NCBI RefSeq assembly: GCF_020622345.1
Contig: NZ_JACNMO010000008.1
Location: forward strand, 1-64,000
DNA length: 64,000 nt
Direction of reading: 5' to 3'
DNA from: Roseobacter weihaiensis
Lineage (GTDB): Bacteria > Pseudomonadota > Alphaproteobacteria > Rhodobacterales > Rhodobacteraceae
Shown here in pieces: positions 17,948 to 25,776 of this stretch (position 1 is its first letter; every line of letters starts with the position of its first letter). The notes beneath the pieces were generated by a model, which made no database searches, was not told the DNA's origin, and worked only from the letters and a program-made list of their open reading frames with translations. The position numbers and the translations under genes are program-made.

Positions 17948-19090
17948 ATGGGGCTTTTTATGTTCTCTAACTCGGTAAAACTATTCTCTATCAATGGCTT
18001 TCAGATCAAAATTGATCCTAGCTGGCTCCTCATCGCGGGTCTGATCACCTGGAGTTTATCGCGGCGTTATTTTCCCTCTGTCTTCCCCGGTGAGGCCTAT
18101 CAGACATATCTCTTGATGGGCGTGATCGCGATGCTGCTGTTCTTTGCGTCCTTGCTGCTGCACGAATTGGCGCATTCGGTTGTCGCGCGCAGGCTGGGCG
18201 TACCCGTCGAAAACATCACCCTCTTTTTGTTCGGGGGCGTGGCGGAGCTCGAAGCCGAGCCGCAGTCGGCGCGTGTCGAATTCTGGGTGGCTTTGGCAGG
18301 GCCCGCGATGAGCCTTTGCCTGGCGCTGGGTTTCTGGTGTCTGGCACAGCTCGCACAGGTTTTCCCGGATTTTTCAAACGGCACAGCCGTTCTGTCATAT
18401 CTTGCGCTGGTCAACCTCGTGCTTGCGCTCTTCAATCTGGTGCCGGCATTTCCACTGGATGGCGGGCGCGTCCTGCGCGCCTATCTTTGGCACCGCACGG
18501 GCGACGCGCTCAGGGCAACGGAAATCGCATCGAGATCCGGTACGATCTTTGCCTATTTCCTGATGGCGATGGGTCTCTTTGCGCTCTTCCAAGGGGCGCT
18601 CATCGCGGGAATGTGGCAGATGCTGCTGGGTGGGTTCGTTCTGTTCGCGGCCCGCTCAAGCTATCGCACGCAACTCGCCCGCAAAGTCTTTGAGGGGAAA
18701 ACAGTAGAGACCCTGATGAACAGCGCGCCGATCATCGTCGCGCCCCAAATGACATTGGCCGAGTTCGTCAACAGGATCATGTTGCAACACCGGATCAGCT
18801 TTACCCCCGTGGTCGAAGACGGTGTTCTGCTGGGGCATATGGATCAGACGTTGCTGTCGGGGATTGATCGGGAAAACTGGGCAAATACGCACGTCGGTGA
18901 TGTTTTTGCAGGGCTCGATCCCAAAACGACAGTCGCGCCGGATATGCCCATTCAGGACCTGCTGACGACAATCGCGGCCACGAGGAACCGCAAGTTTCTG
19001 GTTACGGAAGACCATAAGCTGGTGGGCGTCATAACGTTGGCCGATGTCACGGAGTGCCTTCAAATCGCGGATGCGCTTTATCATCAGTGA
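17948..19090 (+). CDS. Site-2 protease (M50) with C-terminal CBS domains
   Basis: An intramembrane zinc metalloprotease of the CBS-containing S2P group (380 residues). The zinc site is visible as LLLHELAHSVVARR (HExxH, about residue 72), with the third ligand in LVPAFPLDGGRVLRA. Several transmembrane helices lie between residues 20 and 235. Two CBS modules follow (about 250-375), which in relatives bind adenine nucleotides and adjust activity to energy state. An inner-membrane substrate is expected but none is identified. Two in-frame ATGs are possible; the second at 17960 has GGGG six bases upstream. Linked to the VIT gene and so probably under operator site 3. Confidence 0.9.
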   Translation: MGLFMFSNSVKLFSINGFQIKIDPSWLLIAGLITWSLSRRYFPSVFPGEAYQTYLLMGVIAMLLFFASLLLHELAHSVVARRLGVPVENITLFLFGGVAELEAEPQSARVEFWVALAGPAMSLCLALGFWCLAQLAQVFPDFSNGTAVLSYLALVNLVLALFNLVPAFPLDGGRVLRAYLWHRTGDALRATEIASRSGTIFAYFLMAMGLFALFQGALIAGMWQMLLGGFVLFAARSSYRTQLARKVFEGKTVETLMNSAPIIVAPQMTLAEFVNRIMLQHRISFTPVVEDGVLLGHMDQTLLSGIDRENWANTHVGDVFAGLDPKTTVAPDMPIQDLLTTIAATRNRKFLVTEDHKLVGVITLADVTECLQIADALYHQ

Positions 19091-19209
19091 GGGGTTTTCT
19101 CAAAGATGCACCGAAGACTGAAGATGGCCCTCTTTCCAAGGCAGGTCCGCCCGGTCACCCGCACCGCACGTCGTTTAAGACGCAGGCCAAAGGCTGACAC
19201 CAGTCATCA

Positions 19210-19656
19210 TCACACAACCGACAAACACGCACATTTGGCCAGGTGATTGACCCGTTGCGTGGTACTGCCCAGCACCAGCCCGGCAACACGGCTCAGTCCC
19301 CGGCGCCCCGTTACGATCAGGTCCGCGCCGATCTCATCGGCACAGGCAAGCAATTCTGTCGCAGGATCCCCGTGCGGCATGCGGGTTTCAACACGTTTGC
19401 ATCCGATGTCCCCCGCGATCTTCAACCCTTCGTCCAGGATCTTTTGACCGGCCTTTTCGGCCTCTTCAAAGGTCGGCACCAGGGGGGGCACGTGGTCTCC
19501 GTCACCTGCGCTGACAGCTTCTGCTGCCGTCTCTGCGCGCGAAACATGCACAAGTGTCACCGTCCCGGCATAGTATTTCGCCAGATCACAAGCGATCCGG
19601 GCCGCCGATTTGGCCTTTTCGGACCCGTCGAGGCCCACGATGATTTGTCGGAACAT
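19210..19656 (-). CDS. Universal stress protein (UspA family), single domain
   Basis: A 148-residue Usp. The N-terminal strand and turn IIVGLDGSEKAKSAA and the nucleotide loop GRRGLSRVAGLVLGSTT (G-2x-G-9x-G-S) are both present, so ATP binding is likely. Usp proteins support survival in growth arrest and low oxygen; the exact function is not settled. It follows the host-attachment-family gene by 31 bp on the same strand and probably shares its promoter at operator site 4. One of three clear Usp genes in the window, plus a divergent possible fourth. Confidence 0.92.
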   Translation of the reverse strand: MFRQIIVGLDGSEKAKSAARIACDLAKYYAGTVTLVHVSRAETAAEAVSAGDGDHVPPLVPTFEEAEKAGQKILDEGLKIAGDIGCKRVETRMPHGDPATELLACADEIGADLIVTGRRGLSRVAGLVLGSTTQRVNHLAKCACLSVV

Positions 19657-19687
19657 AACGGCTCTCTTTTCTGATGGGCGGTGCGGA

Positions 19688-20125
19688 TCAGACCGCTATA
19701 ACCGCACCCAGATGGGATTTTACGACGTCAATTGGCTGCGCGGTCAGGTCTTTTGCAACTTCCTCCACGATCACGTCTTTCAGACGGTCTTCCGCAACAC
19801 CTCGCAACAACCCGAGCATCAGAGGCCCAGAGACAAGCACCAGACGGTGGAACCGCTTCTTATCCAAACTGTTGGACAGCCGACCCGCCACCTTCCGCGC
19901 AAACCGGATGTCGCTCTGCCGTTGAGGATCACCGGGGTCGACCGCGGATACCGCCGGACCGGCAATGCTGTGTCCGACCCCCGCCTTGTCGCGGGGTTTG
20001 TCCACGCCCTCCGCCCGCCAATGCTTATTCGCCAAGGGCTCCAGACCCTTGCCGGGACCTCGATTGACAAGGATCCTGACCTCACGCGTGTTTGCCAATA
20101 CAATCCATGTCACAACAGGTTTCAC
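19688..20125 (-). CDS. Host-attachment-family protein (PF10116-like)
   Basis: A 145-residue protein starting KPVVTWIVLANTREVRILVN and containing the family-like segments RFARKVAGRLSNS and RLVLVSGPLMLGLLR. These resemble proteins named for a role in host attachment in Agrobacterium, which fold like translation-release-factor-related domains. The real role is unknown. The GTG at 20125 is preceded by AGGAGTG at ideal spacing, while the upstream ATG at 20194 falls in operator site 4. The operator centre is 62.5 bp from the GTG. Cotranscribed with the Usp gene, suggesting a stress-related rather than adhesive role. Confidence 0.75.
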   Translation of the reverse strand: MKPVVTWIVLANTREVRILVNRGPGKGLEPLANKHWRAEGVDKPRDKAGVGHSIAGPAVSAVDPGDPQRQSDIRFARKVAGRLSNSLDKKRFHRLVLVSGPLMLGLLRGVAEDRLKDVIVEEVAKDLTAQPIDVVKSHLGAVIAV

Positions 20126-20180
20126 GGTCCACTCCTGATCGGTTCGCACCTGCAGATTTGCAGATCGGATCAATTGAGCG

Positions 20181-20194
20181 TTGACCAATATCAA
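20181..20194. promoter_or_regulatory. FNR/FixK-type operator TTGACCAATATCAA (site 4)
   Basis: One mismatch to TTGAT-N4-ATCAA. The centre is 62.5 bp from the host-attachment-family GTG and 66.5 bp from the hybrid kinase ATG. TGTAAT at 20217-20222 is a suitable -10 for the kinase. This would place the oxygen sensor under control of the regulators it feeds. Confidence 0.78.
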
Positions 20195-20253
20195 TCTAAG
20201 CTTGCGTCTGCCGCGATGTAATCAGCAGGCGTCATAGGAAAGTGAGGGAGGCG

Positions 20254-21804
20254 ATGACCAGGAGTGAGCGAGACAGTGCTTTGTTGCAGGCGATCCTCGA
20301 GGCTGCGGTCGACGCGATCATTGTGTCCGACCCGTCCGGCAGGATCATTCGCGCCAACCCGGCCGCCTGTCAGCTCTTTCAATATGAAATCGACGAGCTG
20401 GTCGGACAGAGCGTCAACACACTGATGCCGCATGCTCTGGCCAACCTGCATGACAGCTTTATGCAGCATTACCTTCAGACCGGCGAAAAGCGGATCATCG
20501 ACATTGGCCGTGATGTTGAAGGCCAGCGCAAGGACAAGAGCGTCTTTCCCCTGCACCTCTCCGTGGGAGAGACCATCGCGGGTGGCCAGCGCATGTTCAT
20601 CGCAATCCTGCATGACTTAACCCAACGCACCGCGACGCAGGAGGCCCTGGCGCGCTCCCAGCGGCTTGATGCGATCGGGCAGATGACCGGCGGCATTGCC
20701 CATGACTTCAACAACCTGCTCACGGTGGTGATCGGCAATCTGGAGCTTCTGGAGAACAGCGGTGCGAGTGCCCGTCAGTTGCCGCTTATCCAGGACGCCT
20801 TGAAATCGGCGGAACTCGGCGCCGATCTGACCTCAAGGCTGATGATCTTTGCCCGTCGAAGCAACCTGCATCCCGTTGGGGCAGATCTGCGGGTCCTGTG
20901 CGAAGACACGCTGGCGATCCTCAGGCGCACACTCGGGTCAAACTATGTGATCAGAACCGAGTTCGCACCCGAACTCGACAAGGTCATGATCGACCCGGTG
21001 CAGCTGCAGACAGCGTTGCTGAACCTCTCCTTGAACGCGCGCGATGCGATGGGGGAAAAGGGCGAGCTGCTGATAACAGTGTCAAATGTCTCGATAGACG
21101 ACACCTATATCGCGCAGGAAACGGATATCGAACCGGGCAACTACGTGCGCCTGTCGGTCAACGACGATGGTGCCGGGATGGACATAGAGGCGCAGCGCAG
21201 AGCCTTTGAGCCCTTTTTTACGACCAAAGCCGACAGCGGCGGCACGGGCCTTGGCCTGGCGATGGTCTATGGGTTCGTCCGGCAATCCGGCGGGCATATC
21301 ACGCTCTATAGCGAGCTCGGGCTGGGCACCAGTTTCGGGCTCTACTTTCCAGCGGTCTCTGCCACAGGTGAGCCCGCCAAAAGACCGCAAGAGGCGCAAC
21401 CCAAATCTGAAAATCCGCTCGGACATGGCGAGGTTGTGATGGTCGTGGAAGACAACCCCAGAGTCCGCAAGCTGTCCGTCGAACGCGTTCGCGATCTGGG
21501 CTTTAAGACCGAAGAAGCCACCAACGCCGATGAAGCCTATCAGATGCTCAGATCAGGCGTTCACGCAGATGTCGTGTTCACGGATCTTGTCATGCCGGGT
21601 GATCTGAACGGCTATGATCTTGCCGGTAAGGTCGCAGAGGAATTTACCGGCATCAAAGTGCTTTTGACGTCTGGCTATGCCAGCGATGTGGTGACCGAGG
21701 CCATGGCGAACGGGCAGACATACCCGATTTTGCACAAGCCCTACCGGCAATCAGAACTGGCCGGCAGGCTTCAGGCACTTTTGGCCGAAGATGCCGTCGA
21801 TTGA
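20254..21804 (+). CDS. Hybrid FixL-type heme-PAS histidine kinase with receiver
   Basis: A 516-residue soluble hybrid kinase. The PAS domain (about 10-125) closely resembles the FixL oxygen-sensing PAS: His66 in NLHDSF aligns with the heme-ligand histidine of FixL (RHDSY), and Arg86 in IIDIGR aligns with the arginine near bound oxygen. Next come the kinase H-box (His150 in GGIAHDFNNLL), N-box (LNARDAMGE), G-boxes (DDGAGMD, GTGLGLAMVYGF), and a C-terminal receiver with Asp444 (FTDLVMPGD). FixL loses kinase activity when O2 binds. No membrane helices are seen. The gene converges with the OmpR-type regulator, overlapping it by 34 bp. Start is uncertain between GTG 20242 and ATG 20254. Confidence 0.88.
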   Translation: MTRSERDSALLQAILEAAVDAIIVSDPSGRIIRANPAACQLFQYEIDELVGQSVNTLMPHALANLHDSFMQHYLQTGEKRIIDIGRDVEGQRKDKSVFPLHLSVGETIAGGQRMFIAILHDLTQRTATQEALARSQRLDAIGQMTGGIAHDFNNLLTVVIGNLELLENSGASARQLPLIQDALKSAELGADLTSRLMIFARRSNLHPVGADLRVLCEDTLAILRRTLGSNYVIRTEFAPELDKVMIDPVQLQTALLNLSLNARDAMGEKGELLITVSNVSIDDTYIAQETDIEPGNYVRLSVNDDGAGMDIEAQRRAFEPFFTTKADSGGTGLGLAMVYGFVRQSGGHITLYSELGLGTSFGLYFPAVSATGEPAKRPQEAQPKSENPLGHGEVVMVVEDNPRVRKLSVERVRDLGFKTEEATNADEAYQMLRSGVHADVVFTDLVMPGDLNGYDLAGKVAEEFTGIKVLLTSGYASDVVTEAMANGQTYPILHKPYRQSELAGRLQALLAEDAVD

Positions 21805-22550
21805 AGAGTTTTCACATCACAAGCCAGGGTGTAGCCGACGCCCCGCACGGTCTTTATGAGTTTCGGATCGGATGGGTCGCGTTCGATTTTTTTGCGCAGC
21901 CGGGCAATCTGGTTGTCGATTGTCCTGTCAAGGGGACTCCAGTTCTGCCCTCCTGTCAGATCCATCAGCTGATCCCGCGATAACACCCGTTTCGGACGTT
22001 CCAGAAACACGGTCAGCAATTTGAAATCGCCGCTGGTCAGCGCACAATCGAGCCCGGCGCGATCAATAAGCTCGAACCGATCCGGCGCAGCACTCAGGCC
22101 ATCGAACGTGTAGCCTGAAATCTCGGGCGCATTCCGGGGCTCGGGTGAACCGTCTTCTTTCGGGGCCTTCGCCGCAGCGGCACCCCCTGTCCTGCGCAGC
22201 ACGCTCCTGATGCGTGCGACCAATTCCCGGACATGAAATGGCTTGGTGATGTAGTCATCCGCCCCGACCTCGAGCCCGACCACGCGGTCGATCACATCAT
22301 CTCTGCCGGTCACCATCACAATCGGAATCTGGGATTGCCGCCGGATGTCGCGCGCGACTTCCAATCCATTGTCTGCCCCCAGATGCAGATCCAGGGTAAT
22401 CAGATCGATCTTGCTGGTCTCAATCGCCTCCAGCACTGCCGCAGCACTGGCAGCTTCGAGAACACGAAATCCCTCGTGTTCCAGAACGTTGCGCAGCAGC
22501 GCCCTGACCCTTTTGTCGTCTTCGACGACAAGAATTGTTTGGTGTCCCAT
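21771..22550 (-). CDS. OmpR-family response regulator, FxkR-like
   Basis: The 259-residue protein has a receiver domain (about 5-120, Asp54 in LITLDLHLG), a linker, and a winged-helix DNA-binding domain of the OmpR/PhoB type (SGDFKLLTVFLERPKRVLSR, then TIDNQIARLRKKIERDP and TVRGVGYTL). It is not a FixJ-type (LuxR-fold) regulator. In Rhizobium etli a hybrid FixL signals to FxkR, an OmpR-family regulator that activates fixK. This gene lies between a hybrid FixL and a fixK, which is the same set. It is divergent from fixK, and their shared upstream region holds the GATACA repeats. Identity as FxkR is inferred from neighbourhood and domain type. Confidence 0.85.
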   Translation of the reverse strand: MGHQTILVVEDDKRVRALLRNVLEHEGFRVLEAASAAAVLEAIETSKIDLITLDLHLGADNGLEVARDIRRQSQIPIVMVTGRDDVIDRVVGLEVGADDYITKPFHVRELVARIRSVLRRTGGAAAAKAPKEDGSPEPRNAPEISGYTFDGLSAAPDRFELIDRAGLDCALTSGDFKLLTVFLERPKRVLSRDQLMDLTGGQNWSPLDRTIDNQIARLRKKIERDPSDPKLIKTVRGVGYTLACDVKTLQSTASSAKSA

Positions 22551-22623
22551 AGACCGTTATTCGACCAACCCCGTGCCGACCCCCAGGAAGTAGATGCAGC
22601 CCTTATTTGCGGGTTTACGACTT

Positions 22624-22639
22624 GATACAAAACGATACA
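22624..22639. promoter_or_regulatory. K-box-like direct repeat GATACA-AAAC-GATACA
   Basis: Two exact GATACA hexamers in direct orientation, spaced by four bases (10 bp period), upstream of fixK. PhoB/OmpR-type regulators bind such direct repeats. The K-box recalled for R. etli FxkR is GTTACA-N4-GTTACA, which differs by one base per half. The centre is about 37 bp upstream of the transcription start predicted from the -10 at 22657. Confidence 0.65.
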
Positions 22640-22656
22640 AAACCGTGCAGTTTAGT

Positions 22657-22662
22657 TATAAC
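22657..22662 (+). promoter_or_regulatory. Putative -10 element TATAAC of the fixK promoter
   Basis: TATAAC lies 18 bp after the second GATACA, with no good -35 element. The repeat covers the -35 position, as expected for an activator-dependent promoter. Transcription would start near 22669, leaving a leader of about 49 bases. Confidence 0.45.
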
Positions 22663-22717
22663 TCAGAATACAACACACGTTCAAGTTCGGCCGAATGCAA
22701 AATGGGGGCCGACAAAA

Positions 22718-23392
22718 ATGTATGTCACAATACTGAGCGATGAGACGACCCGAAAACCATTCAGAACCCTCTCCAGCACAACAGCGAGATCACCCGAAGC
22801 CTACCTCAGAGCCGGATCATATCTCTATTTTGAGGGCGATTCCGTCGACTGGCTCTATCAGGTCAAGACCGGGGTCCTGCGGTTGACGCGCATGTTGGAA
22901 GACGGCCGCCGTCAGGTCATTGCCTTTGGGTATCCCGGTGACATCGTTGGCTTTCCGTCAGATGGCTTGCATCATACCGATTGTGAGGTTCTGGTCGATT
23001 CGCATCTTCAGCCCTACCGCAGATCCATGCTGGAAAGAGGCGATGGAGACCCCGACCTGCACCGCGAGTTGTTACAGGCCGCGCTGCGCGAGATCAGCGC
23101 CATGCAGGATCATTTCATGATGCTTGGGCGGAAATCCGCCGTGGAAAAGGTGGCATCCTTTCTGTGTGTCCTGACCGACCGCGTCGGTCAGGAGGTGGCG
23201 GGACACGTTCAGGTGGCGCTCCCGATGGGGCGCGGCGATATCGCGGATTTTCTGGGCCTGACCACGGAGACGGTCAGCCGGACACTCACGCAGCTTCGCA
23301 AGACCGGCGTTATTGCAATCGACAACATCCACACGGTCATTGTCCTGCAACCGACCGCCCTGATCAGCCTGTCTCTGGGAGATCGCGGGTAG
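22718..23392 (+). CDS. fixK: FixK-type Crp/Fnr transcriptional activator
   Basis: A 224-residue Crp/Fnr protein of the FixK branch: beta-roll sensor domain (about 20-110) including YFEGDSVDWLYQVKTGVLR, long dimer helix, the FixK-like SAVEKVASFL segment, and a DNA-binding domain GRGDIADFLGLTTETVSRTL with the E..SR pattern for TTGAT half-sites. It has no FNR-type cysteine cluster, so oxygen control would come from the FixL cascade. I chose the ATG at 22718 with GGGGG nine bases upstream. The longer frame from 22607 would translate across the GATACA repeat and the -10 element. It is the most likely reader of the TTGAT-N4-ATCAA sites in this window. Confidence 0.88.
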   Translation: MYVTILSDETTRKPFRTLSSTTARSPEAYLRAGSYLYFEGDSVDWLYQVKTGVLRLTRMLEDGRRQVIAFGYPGDIVGFPSDGLHHTDCEVLVDSHLQPYRRSMLERGDGDPDLHRELLQAALREISAMQDHFMMLGRKSAVEKVASFLCVLTDRVGQEVAGHVQVALPMGRGDIADFLGLTTETVSRTLTQLRKTGVIAIDNIHTVIVLQPTALISLSLGDRG

Positions 23393-23415
23393 CAGATCAA
23401 AAGCACGCGACCCCG

Positions 23416-23451
23416 CGGCCCCGGCAGAAGGCTTCACGCCCTAAGGGGCCG
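23416..23451. terminator. GC hairpin between convergent fixK and DUF2267 genes
   Basis: CGGCCCC at 23416-23422 can pair with GGGGCCG at 23445-23451 around a 22-base loop. The position just after fixK suits a terminator, but there is no T-run and the loop is long. Confidence 0.35.
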
Positions 23452-23872
23452 GCCAGAGGGCGCGTATCGCCGATGGCAAGCTGGCGCGGATATCGGCGAT
23501 CTCACCCGCACTCACCTTGGTATTCAGCAGCTTGAAGACACAGGAGATGTCTTCGGCGCCACGATACTCTTCCGTATCCCCCAGACGGGTTTCGATAAAA
23601 GCAATGAAGTCGGCGCTTGCCCGCTCCTTGATCGGTGTTTTCTTGGGCACCCAGCCTTCAAAAAACATACCGCGGATCATCAGCGGAAGTTGGGCGGAAA
23701 ACTGCGCCAATTCGTCCGGCATCAGATGATCCCGCAGGTGCTGAAGCGTGGCTCTGAGCAGGCTGAGCGCGCTGCGTTTTGACGACCAGTCCAGACGCCC
23801 TGCAAGTTCGTTGATCCACTCGTGGGTAATGTGAACAGAGCGGTCAATTACTTCTAAACCTTGTGCAGACAT
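23441..23872 (-). CDS. DUF2267-family protein
   Basis: A 143-residue protein with the DUF2267 pattern: paired helices around LDWSSKRSALSLLRATLQHLRDHL, LPLMIRGMFFEGW, then a second repeat ending VSAGEIADIRASLPSAIRALW. The family looks like two copies of a short helical unit and has no proven function, though members often sit with stress genes. The ATG at 23872 has AGGAG eight bases upstream. It follows the membrane-protein gene by 24 bp and is probably in that operon, under operator site 5. Confidence 0.82.
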   Translation of the reverse strand: MSAQGLEVIDRSVHITHEWINELAGRLDWSSKRSALSLLRATLQHLRDHLMPDELAQFSAQLPLMIRGMFFEGWVPKKTPIKERASADFIAFIETRLGDTEEYRGAEDISCVFKLLNTKVSAGEIADIRASLPSAIRALWPAP

Positions 23873-23896
23873 CGGCAATTCTCCTGGTATCCAGTT

Positions 23897-25078
23897 TCAG
23901 TCATCAATCGGCTGCATATCAATGTCGAAGGCCTCACCCGGGTTTCCGATGAGATATTGAAATACAGCATGTGTCATTGCACCAAGACCCAGCAGGACAA
24001 GCGTGTAATTCGCCACCCATCCCACGAAGGGGATAAAGTTCAACAGGGCAATGAGAAGGATCGCCGCGGCAAAGACGACAAGGCGGGCTGCGTTGCTTGG
24101 CTCTGCTTCACCGCCGAAACCGGTCCAGACGCGCATGGCCACACTATAGGCGCCCAATGCATATCCCAGTGTCCAGACGACCACGATGGCAAGCACGACA
24201 ACGGGTACGAAGGGTAATCCGACAATCGTCAAGCCGGTGATGGGCACCATGCCAAACAAAATCGACAACCCGATAACGCCGAGCAAAATGGACCGTCCGG
24301 GCGCCGCCGCAATGCTCTGCCGCATTTTTTCGAGCCGTTTGGGCATGAAGCTGAGCATGCCAGCCCCCAAAATGACGAAGAACAACAAGGACACCACAAA
24401 CCCAAAGAGAAGCGACGCAAAGGTTGGCAGAACCGGCATCTCGTTGCGGATGTCGTCCCATTCGCGCCAGGCATGCCCGGCCGATACCCGTTCAAAAACC
24501 ACACGATCAGCCGGGGCGACGCGCTCGGGAACCGAAATCCTCTCGGCTATGCTGTAGGTCAGAACACCGGCGACCTTTGCCTCTGGCCCAAAGGAAATGG
24601 ATTGCGCCAGAAGCCTGACGTCCCCTTCAATGGGGGCATTCAAAACCACATCCCGGGCCGTCACCAGAAGAGCGCCGTTCACAGGTCCGTCGACCGTGAC
24701 CGTTTTCCCGAACAAACGCGCGTTTCGGCTTGTGACGGAGCTGCTCTCTGTTCGGACAGAGAAACCTGTTACCGTCAGATCCTTGGCGATCTGACCCCGG
24801 ATGGCCACGACAGCGCCTGCGGCGTATAAATCCTCGGCAGCATCGGCGCTCACGGTGATATCAAAGCCCGCGACATGCAAATCGCCGGTGACCTGACCGC
24901 TCGCGCTTACCGTTCTTGCGGCGGCAAAGGTATCGCCGGATGTCTCCAGCGTCTCGTTGATGACCGGCCCTGCGATAAAGGTATCGCCGCCGTGCGCGAT
25001 CTGGCTGGTTTCCGGCAGAGCCGCAGTAGCGCAGGAAAGGCTGGCGGCCGCGGCCATCATAATGCGCAAAAGCTTCAT
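23897..25078 (-). CDS. Membrane protein with bactofilin-like beta-helix domain
   Basis: The 393-residue protein starts with a signal peptide (MKLLRIMMAAAASLSCATAA). Residues about 35-170 form repeats of a polymer-forming beta-helix kind (GDTFIAG, SGDTFAAA, GDLHVAG, EGDVRLLA, each about 18 residues apart), which would lie outside the inner membrane. Residues about 205-390 contain five or more hydrophobic helices. Proteins of this build are annotated as polymer-forming cytoskeletal or DUF8173-like. Function unknown; an envelope scaffold or stress-responsive membrane organiser is possible. An earlier in-frame ATG at 25096 cannot be excluded. The upstream operator (site 5) is a perfect palindrome, shared with hsp20. 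Confidence 0.72.
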   Translation of the reverse strand: MKLLRIMMAAAASLSCATAALPETSQIAHGGDTFIAGPVINETLETSGDTFAAARTVSASGQVTGDLHVAGFDITVSADAAEDLYAAGAVVAIRGQIAKDLTVTGFSVRTESSSVTSRNARLFGKTVTVDGPVNGALLVTARDVVLNAPIEGDVRLLAQSISFGPEAKVAGVLTYSIAERISVPERVAPADRVVFERVSAGHAWREWDDIRNEMPVLPTFASLLFGFVVSLLFFVILGAGMLSFMPKRLEKMRQSIAAAPGRSILLGVIGLSILFGMVPITGLTIVGLPFVPVVVLAIVVVWTLGYALGAYSVAMRVWTGFGGEAEPSNAARLVVFAAAILLIALLNFIPFVGWVANYTLVLLGLGAMTHAVFQYLIGNPGEAFDIDMQPIDD

Positions 25079-25138
25079 TTCCTGCTCCCGGTCCATCGGT
25101 CCCTCAAGCCTGATTTACCCTGCCACCCGCGCCGTTGA

Positions 25139-25152
25139 TTGATTCTTATCAA
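25139..25152. promoter_or_regulatory. FNR/FixK-type operator TTGATTCTTATCAA (site 5), perfect
   Basis: Exact TTGAT-N4-ATCAA. The centre is 67.5 bp from the membrane-protein start on the minus strand and 81.5 bp from the hsp20 ATG on the plus strand. Confidence 0.87.
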
Positions 25153-25226
25153 TCGAAGGTGATCCCGATTTGATAGGCAAAGATCGGCACTCGCCGCGTT
25201 TCAGACCGTCAGAAAGGAGATCGAAC

Positions 25227-25718
25227 ATGACCCGAAGACCTTTGCCCAGCCTGCAATCGGTAACAGGAGAATCCCCGCTGTTCCCCTCGTTTCAACGCGA
25301 GATGAACCGTTTGTTTGACCAGTTTCGCGCCGGTTTCCCGGTCCCCGAAACGTCGGGTGACACAGGCTTTGCGGCGTCGGTCTTTCCCGCAATAGACATC
25401 GTGGAAACGGACAGCGCCATTGAGATCAGTGCCGAAGTACCCGGTGTCAGCGAAGAGAACCTGGAGGCCACCATCGCCGGAGATACCCTGGTCCTGAAGG
25501 GGGAAAAGAGTTCAGATCACGACGAGACGGAGGACAGCTACCACCGCATCGAGCGCCACTACGGCCGCTTCAGGCGTCAGATCCCGCTGGGCTTCGCGCC
25601 CGAAGATAACGCGGTCGACGCCAAGTTCACGGCGGGCGTCCTGAAGATCAGGATTTCAAAACCGGAAGCCGCTGCCGCTGGCGCTGGCGTCCGAAAGATC
25701 GACATCAGCAATCGTTGA
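25227..25718 (+). CDS. Hsp20/alpha-crystallin small heat-shock protein
   Basis: A 163-residue small heat-shock protein. The alpha-crystallin domain runs from about residue 52: PAIDIVETDSAIEISAEVPG, the loop VLKGEKSSDHDE, RIERHYGRFRRQIPLG, and the closing FTAGVLKIRI with the A-x-x-x-G-V-L motif. The C-terminal tail carries IDI near the end. It holds unfolding proteins in oligomers without ATP. The ATG at 25227 has AAAGGAGA at ideal distance; an earlier frame start at 25170 lacks one. Followed 58 bp later by a double Usp gene, probably cotranscribed under operator site 5. Confidence 0.93.
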   Translation: MTRRPLPSLQSVTGESPLFPSFQREMNRLFDQFRAGFPVPETSGDTGFAASVFPAIDIVETDSAIEISAEVPGVSEENLEATIAGDTLVLKGEKSSDHDETEDSYHRIERHYGRFRRQIPLGFAPEDNAVDAKFTAGVLKIRISKPEAAAAGAGVRKIDISNR

Positions 25719-25776
25719 TGCAGGCACCGGGCGTGTTCCTGCGCCCGGCCAATTCCTTTTTAGAAGGGCACGCTCC

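Noticed and set aside
22607-22717. Longer N-terminus for FixK
   Set aside because: The upstream codons lie in the promoter with the GATACA repeats and -10, and the family does not have this extension.
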